A stretch of DNA of 64,000 nt from Macrocystis pyrifera (lineage: Eukaryota > Sar > Phaeophyceae > Laminariales > Laminariaceae): NCBI GenBank assembly GCA_031763025.1, contig JASSKH010000001.1, positions 6,443,024 to 6,507,023 of the forward strand, in the 5' to 3' direction. Below, one piece after another: positions 57,617 to 64,000 of this stretch. The notes under the pieces were generated by a model that had not been told where the DNA came from, did no database searches, and was given only the letters and a program-made list of their open reading frames with translations. The translations under genes and the position numbers were made by a program. Each line of letters opens with the position of its first letter. The stretch's first letter is position 1.

Positions 57617-59702
57617 CTGACACCACCAGCGCGTAGCGTCTCCCTATTGTCAGCTTTGACTTGATTATTTTTCCACGATGTTCTTAAGTGCGCTTGCTGA
57701 GATATCACAACTGGTCGGGGGTCACGGACGAGATGCAGCACATTGAGTCCCGAGACGTTGTAGTCCTTGTCACCCAGGCCCTCCGTGAGGCGAATGGACT
57801 TCACCGCAACGGCCCTATGGATATGAGTGGATAGTCAGTAGAGAAAACGGATTTCGGGGGACCGGCTAGTTGCTTCAAGACAAATAAGATACGAAACACG
57901 TTCGAGACGAGCAGCAGTCGACCGATATGGAGACACCATAAACGCCCTCAAAACTCAGTCCACAAGCGTGCTTTAAATCCGGTCCCACCAAAATAGATTT
58001 CAGCTCAATCGAACTTTCGCTCCTATTCAGAGCACTAAAAGGTACTGTTTAGTCTCGAAATACGAATCAAAGCCGCCCAAATGTTCGGTACAGAGTGGGA
58101 CATCGTACAATTTTCACAGCTATAGTACTGTAGCACGTATGATACGCAGTTTGTACCAGGCCGTTGGTTTTGATTGCTTCAGCTTTCAGCCCCGATTCCA
58201 CCGAGGTTTGCGTTGTGCCTCAAATGGTCTCCATGAGGTCACGCTTTCTTACGAAAACGTGTATATTCCGAGTACTAAGCCACCGTTCCCCGTTCGACGC
58301 CATCTCACATGCTGACGGTTACGCGTGTCTGAAGCAGGTTACATTGGCGAGAGACCAAGCAGCGGCGAACAGCAATCAAACGAAAAGCACGATGTCGACA
58401 TCTCATTGCCGCCTCCTACTGTGCCCAGCTGGCAAAGGTCCCAGTCGTCGAACCGGGGCCGGTGGTATACAGCAAACGCTCACCTATGCTTGAGACAAAT
58501 GTCAATAAGCAGTTTGTGTGCCTTAGCAGGTTGTTTGGTACGACGGTGAGCAGACACAAGTGCTTGGAGCTCCGGCGACCCGTAACCTACAGCGTTCCTG
58601 TCCGATGCGATCCCGACATAGTCCTTCACGTTGAAGGTACATTGGGTCAGCCTGAAACAAGGCACAATAACGGTGGAGCTTTTTTAATGCATGCTCCGAG
58701 CGGAGGTTGGCGTGGCGGAAAACGAGCGGCGGGTGGATGTCGTCATGAACTACTCATATGTGCTACGATACAGGTTTCCCTCTTTGAGATTTTTGCTCCT
58801 GACGGACGGGGCTCCTCAACTCTCCAACTAACCAACATCGGTAATTTTGTTCAAAACGCCTTTTTTAATGAGGAATGAAGCTCCAAAAAAAGAGACCCCA
58901 GAGAAAAAGCCACCCGTGCCACAGCACGCATTTGCCCACGAGGTTACTGATGGTGGTTCGTTTACTGCCCACGTCGTTGGGGGGTCCACGAGTCCTGTCT
59001 GGTTCTGTTCGGGAAACGTGTAGCACAATGCCCGCCAGAGATTGTTTGAACTCCATGGTCAAACTAGTTACTTCTCTTCCGCGTCGTGCGAATGTTTCGT
59101 CTCATCTCTATTTCATGAAGCCACGTCTGTTGGATTTGTAGATTGATTCTCACGTATTGCAGGGTTTACGCAACCGCGATTAAAGTAGACCTAAGGAATG
59201 ATGGATACTTGGTTGTTCGTATTTGTTAGCTAAACAACATTTTCTCGTCTAGTGTCGCCTTTCATGCTTTTATTCTATATCTTTTTGAAGTGTGCTCGTT
59301 CGTACCGGGCATCCATTTCGGTTTGGTCAATTCGTGTTTACCTTGTTTCATTTGACATGCACATTTCTGTCTACCAGATAAATATTAATCTACTGGAGGG
59401 CGAATTAGCAAACAACGGGCGTGCTGGGTGCTGAGAGTCAACAGAGAAATAGATAGCTTCCTCCGGAGCGAGAAGGGTGAGCGCTTAGGCATGACACCTA
59501 ACAACGAACGTATATTTGGGTACGAAGGTATGAGATGAAACCAAGAACTCAGCAGCAGCATTACAGCATCGCTGAGAAAAACTGCCTCAAGCCCCCAAAC
59601 TCAATGCTGCACCTACCTTTGCACAAGAGCTAGGCACTCCAAGCCATACACTTTGCCCTTCCCAACCGTTTTCCGGCAAGGCTCGTAAAAGTAGAGAACA
59701 TC
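57617..59702 (-). CDS. Carbohydrate sulfotransferase-like gene, three internal exons, partial
   Basis: Three minus-strand exons join in phase. Exon 59,702-59,617 (acceptor CTCTCTTGGCAG, donor AG|GTAGGT) encodes DVLYFYEPCRKTVGKGKVYG. Exon 58,651-58,484 (acceptor TTGTTTCAG, donor AG|GTGAGC) encodes LTQCTFNVKDYVGI and a Cys-containing helix ending LLIDICLKH. Exon 57,814-57,617 (acceptor TATCCATAG, donor AG|GTGCGA) encodes AVAVKSIRLTE and GLNVLHLVRDPRPVVIS. Membrane-bound sulfotransferases have a xFYxxEP segment soon after the 5'-phosphosulfate loop, then V(V)K-(I/V)RL and (L)xVxHLVRDPRA, which binds the 3'-phosphate of PAPS. Introns are 965 and 669 bp, both phase 2. The 5' exon with RSGST and the 3' end were not found. 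The likely role is sulfation of cell-wall or secreted glycans in the Golgi. Confidence 0.75.
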
Positions 59703-60714
59703 CTGCCAAGAGAGAGAACAGGCCAGTCAGTATAGATGGACCGACGTTGCACTCACCGACGATGAGGGCGCCTTTCAATTGACACCCTGGCACTATCAAG
59801 GGGAGGAGAGGCATTGTCGAGCCACAGCATCGTTGGCTACACGGCTTTCAAGGAACGAACAGAAGACGTTCGCAGCCTTTTGTTTTGGTGCTCCCTCGTT
59901 TTTTTTCTATTTTCCGCTCGTATTTACTTATGAGAAACCTCAATTAAAACTCATGTTGCACACTGTTGAGGAAGGCAAAGCTCTTATTTATTACACGTTG
60001 CTGTTATGTCTGTCTTTCTGTTTGTCAACACGGTAGCGCAATCCAGGGCGTTTCAGCCCCGACTTTCCCCATGGACAGAGAGGCTGGGCGAGACAACCAG
60101 TGGAACACCGGATTCTATGCCGCGTCGAGCGGTGGCCATGGCACAATCCCGAAACGGTTCACACAGTCATCAAACCAGCCTTGTTGCTGACTTACACTTT
60201 AAATTGCAATTCTCGCAGCTGATTTGCTGATCAAATCCATGTCAGAGACCGTTGACTCCGCCATACTGGAAGATTGGCAGTGTTGCACTACAGTGAGCAA
60301 AAATAAAGCTTCCAAGGGAAACAATAGTATGTTGGAAACCCCTGTATTTTTTCCGCAGTTGCATCCGGGCAAGATAACACAGCAGGGGCTCCCCACGACG
60401 CGGCTCGAGAGCAATCAGCCCCGCAACTGCAGACGATGTCTCGAATAGCTATTGAGAAGTGATGCGGTGATTAGGTTTTGCGATCAAGAAGGCATAGTGG
60501 GAGACGATATTTCCGATGTTGCGCGTTCGTACCAAGGTACCCTCGCTCCAACGAGACAGATCTTGCTTGGTGAGGCAGCCGGTTGGTCATCTCGATGTTC
60601 CAATTGATCGCCAACAATGAGCACGGCTACCCCGATATTATAAGTAAGAAAGGGTAGGTTTACGTACGGCCGTATACGGCAACGTCACATCTCAAAGAGA
60701 CCGCCATCCGGAGA
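59703..60714. other. Upstream of the sulfotransferase exons; no gene recognised
   Basis: The missing 5' exon should lie here or beyond. GTGAGT at 59,751-59,756 and GTAAGT at 60,190-60,195 (minus strand) are donor-like, but neither has an open frame in the needed phase with an RSGST-type loop. A plus-strand stretch at 60,218-60,291 sits between acceptor-like TTCTCGCAG and donor-like GTGAGC and is open (SMSETVDSAILEDWQCCTT); it may be chance. Confidence 0.35.
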
Positions 60715-60926
60715 GGGGGGGGGGGGGGGGGGGGGGGGGGGTTGTACTCAATATCATGCATGGCCGTAGCCGTATGATCCTAAACCTTCGCATTCCTATA
60801 ATGCCGGGACGGAGCAAGTCGGGTTCTCACCGACCAGACGGGCATTTCGCTTGCACCAAGCGCGAAGCGCCGTCAGGTGTTGGGCGAGTCGCATGAAGAG
60901 TGAGCTGCATCCTACTAAGAACCGCG
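60715..60926 (-). repeat. S-family repeat, inverted copy
   Basis: The complement matches the S consensus from CGCGGTTCTTAGTAGGATGC through the poly-C tail, seen here as 27 G bases at 60,715-60,741. Its 5' end abuts the start of the LINE copy at about 60,927 with no intervening sequence. Confidence 0.8.
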
Positions 60927-63900
60927 TTGGATGTCGAGTGTCTAGGCTATCCCCAGGCCTGCCCCGTCCTTGGGGTGGGCCGAGGAAGTCCGCCAGGACC
61001 TGCAACGGTCTAGCGACAGTCACGCGAACATCGAGCTTGGGGCTTGGTAAAGAGGTACTTTGCGCGGTCCGGCTGGTGGCCTGGTCGCTTTAAGGACCGC
61101 GTGGGGTGGTGGTGATGGTTTTTCTTCTCAACCCCGACGCCAAGGAGTTCATCCTTCAGGCGGGACGGATACATCACCACAGCAGAGAGCGCTACGTGGG
61201 CAGTCGAGGGAGTGGAGAGGCTGGCCACAACGTGGGTATGCATGCACGATAGGAAGGATGGGAGTGTCGGCGCTGGCTGGGACGGCTGCACACAGCGAAC
61301 GGAAACCAAGGCGCGTACCGGGCTACGAAACAGAGAGCCACTTTCACCATAGAGAAGGAAAAGAAACAAAAGGACTAAACAAAGGAGGCGGGGACGAGCC
61401 TCACGTCGGCTCGCAGAGCAAGCAGCACGCGAGGCTCGTAAGAGACAGAGGGAGGCACTGGTGGCGGTAGCGACCTACAATGTGCGCACCCTGGCTGTAC
61501 AGGGGAAGAACGGGTACGGACATGACGAGCGTGTACTGGCGAAGGGACGGGAACTCGGCTGTGACTTCATTGGCCTGTAGGAAAATCGGAGGTCCGGTAG
61601 CACGACGTTCCGTGCGGCAGGGTATCGCGTTTTCTGTTCAGGTCAGGAAACAACAGCTGCCAGGCAAGGGCTGTACGGAGTAGGTGTAGCTGTAAATGAA
61701 TCGTTGTGCAGTAAGACTGTGTACACTCATCAGTTCATTGACGAGCGGCTTATGTCTGTGCGCTTTGAGCTGGCCAGCAAATGCGAGACAGTTAATTTTG
61801 TCGTTGCGTGTGCTCCAACTGATTGTACCAAGGACGTCGAACTGAAACGTATTTTCTGGCAGAAGCTGGAGGACTTGGTGGAAACGATGCCCACGAAAGA
61901 GTGTCTGTTTGAACTGATAGATGCCAATGCCCGAACTAGACAGAGGATGGAAGGGTGCGGTGATGATGAAAGTAGAGTGCTTGGAGCATATGGACGTGAT
62001 GTTCGTAACGATAATGGCAAACGATTCCTGCCGTTCGCCACCAATTGCAAGTTAGCTCTCACCAACACGTTTTTCAGCACACGCAAGGGTGGGATTTCGC
62101 ATACACACACGGCACCAGCCCGAATGACCGCAAGCGGATCGACTGCGTTCTAACCCGTCAAGCCCATCGACCTAGAGCACACAACGTTAAAGTCGTCCTA
62201 CAGCCTCCTGCCCCAGGTAAGGCTGACTCAGATTACAACATCTTGTATATCAAAGTCCGACTCAGTAGTCACTTTGCGTCTGACAGACAAATACGTAGAC
62301 CGACAAAACGCCGAGAGTTCGACAGGCAGTTTTTTATGTCCGATGAAAAGTGTCGTAAACGAGTAGTCGCGAGGGTCATCCCCACTCTCAACCAGCTCAA
62401 CCAGCCCCGTAATACGTCTGGCGTGGTTAAGGCTTTCACTGCGGCTATTAGTGATGCGATTTAAAAAGAGGTACCACCCCCTCCACGTCGCCACCGTAGA
62501 CATGGATGGTGTGAGTCTGCCGAAACCTTGGCCGCAGTCATATTAGCATGCAGAGCGAGGGAGGATGCACGGCAATTCTTGCGTGCCCACCCCCGGGATA
62601 GAACCGCGTGGAAGACACTGAGATCTGCGTGTGCGAACCTGCAGAAGGTGATTGCCGCAGGGCTGCATGCGTTCTTCGAAGCGTACTTCGCTGAAACCGA
62701 ATGACTCCTAGCGAACAACGACCAGAGAGGCTTTTACAAGTACCTTAAGAGTACGGTAGAATTAGAAGGGACTAAAGCGAGAAGCGAACAGTTCATTAGG
62801 GACGAGGATGGCACGCTGTTGCGGGATAAGGTGCGAATTCGTGAGCGATGGGGGGGGGTTTACCACAAACTCTTGAACACGAAATCGCTTAAACTCGATC
62901 CCACGATCATTGACCTCTTGCCACCACGACCGCTTAAACTGTCGGTCGGAGATGAATCATCTTTGGACGAGATGACGGAAGCACCTAAGGGGATGTCATG
63001 TTGAAAAGCTGTCGGGCCAGATGGTCTCCCGGCCGAACTCATGAAGATCGACCACCCCGCGTTCGCCCAGTGCTTTCACAACATCCTTGTCAATGTTTGG
63101 GTAACAGGAGAAGTCCCCCAGGGATGGAAAGATGCGATCATCAAGGTCCTTCACAACAAGGGGGACTGAACTGATTGCAACAACTGCAGAGGGATTTCTC
63201 TTGTTGCCCACGCAGGCAAAGGTTTGTTGAAAACCGTCGCGTCCCGCCTCAGCAACTACTGCGAGACCGAGGAATTAATCCCGGATGAACAGTGCGGCTT
63301 CCGCCCCGCACGATGAACGATTGATATGTTCTTCGTCTTGTGCCGGTTGCAAGAGCTTGGACGACAGAGGCAAATCCCCGCTTCACCGATCTGCAGAAAG
63401 CGTACGACTCTGTCGACCGAGAGCTATTATGGGAGGTACTCGAACGATTTGGCGTACTAACCAAGATGCTGAGAGTTATCTGTAATTTCCAAGATGGCAT
63501 GCGGGCTCGCGCGCGTCCGGATGACGGCGAGCATTCGGAATGGTTTGATGTCACGCAGGGGCTACATCAATGCCGTGCGCTATCATCGTTGCTGTTCAAC
63601 GTATTCTTTGCTGCTGCGTTACACGTTGTACTAGTACGCGTTAGCCATGACTATGCCATCGTAAGGGGTTTGGTCCAACTCAGTGATGTCGGAGTAGTCG
63701 TAACGGAGGAGCAGGAGCCATTGGCGTGCGTGCGAAGGGCTGTATGGGGCATGTTGTACGCCGATGACGCAGGAATTGTCTCGACGTCGGCTGAAGGGCT
63801 CGCGGAATGATGACAGTCATCGTGACTGTCTTCAAGGCAGCAGGCCTTACGGTGTCGGAAAAGAAGACAGAGACAATGCATCTACAAACACCAGATCAGA

Positions 63901-64000
63901 AAACCCCCGCACCACCGCTCGTCATCGAAGCAGCAGGCCAGAGGTATAAGCAGACGGCTCAGTTCTTATACCTAGGCGGCGTTATCCACGAAAACGCTGA
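60927..64000 (+). mobile_element. RTE-like LINE copy B', cut by the window end
   Basis: From 61,235 it matches 19,517 onward with an offset of 41,718 and adds about 300 bp of 5' sequence hidden by the gap in the other copy. The endonuclease runs about 61,469-62,461 and the RT from about 62,620; YADD codons are at 63,757-63,768 and here lie in an open frame (MLYADDAGIVSTS). The stops of copy B in the shared region are all present, as is SDYN in place of SDHN. Private changes include a 10 bp deletion near 63,379 just before motif A. Two dead copies with shared lesions indicate duplication after death. Confidence 0.9.

Noticed and set aside
60218..60291. Plus-strand exon between TTCTCGCAG and GTGAGC
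   Set aside because: Splice words fit, but no neighbouring exon or protein family supports it.

Overview
The window looks like repeat-dense nuclear DNA of an intron-bearing eukaryotic alga. A brown alga is my best guess. The reasons are a split carbohydrate-sulfotransferase-like gene with GT-AG introns of about 0.7-1 kb, RTE-like LINEs of a type I associate with brown-algal genomes, and many microsatellites; none of this is diagnostic. I see no rRNA, intact tRNA, operon or CRISPR array. The window is mostly transposable elements and their remains, plus one credible host gene.

Layout: A (1-19,416), a 100-N assembly gap (19,417-19,516), B (19,517 to about 23,500, a LINE), C (about 23,500-30,152), A' (30,153-52,459), D (52,460-60,926), B' (60,927-64,000, a second copy of the LINE cut by the window end). 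A and A' are near-identical copies of one ~19.4 kb segment, and A' additionally carries a 3.3 kb LTR element. Both copies are followed by the same LINE, but D separates A' from B' whereas only the gap separates A from B. The gap may therefore hide a second D, or the two copies may be uncollapsed haplotypes or a misjoin.

A/A' contains, in order: a cluster of two short repeat families (S, with poly-C tails, and T, A-tailed on the other strand); unrecognised open frames rich in Ala, Ser, Pro and Arg; a decayed Ty3/gypsy element on the minus strand with a NADAR (YbiA/DUF1768) domain ahead of its protease, reverse transcriptase and RNase H; a tRNA-derived SINE; a block packed with TTCCA/GGAAG words; a 360-420 bp tandem array; a TATGG minisatellite; a minus-strand OTU-like cysteine protease remnant; and a CAG-rich mosaic array. 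C holds the LINE 3' tails, an (ACT)n tract, another GGAAG block and a second, scrambled LINE. D holds a Cys-rich frame, a 220 bp inverted-repeat element, two diverged S copies, a tandemly duplicated open frame and the sulfotransferase gene.

Nearly all coding signal is broken by frameshifts and stops. In the RTE-like LINE most of the stops can be explained by C-to-T or G-to-A change. The sulfotransferase exons are the only part where splice sites, phases and conserved residues agree as in a working gene.
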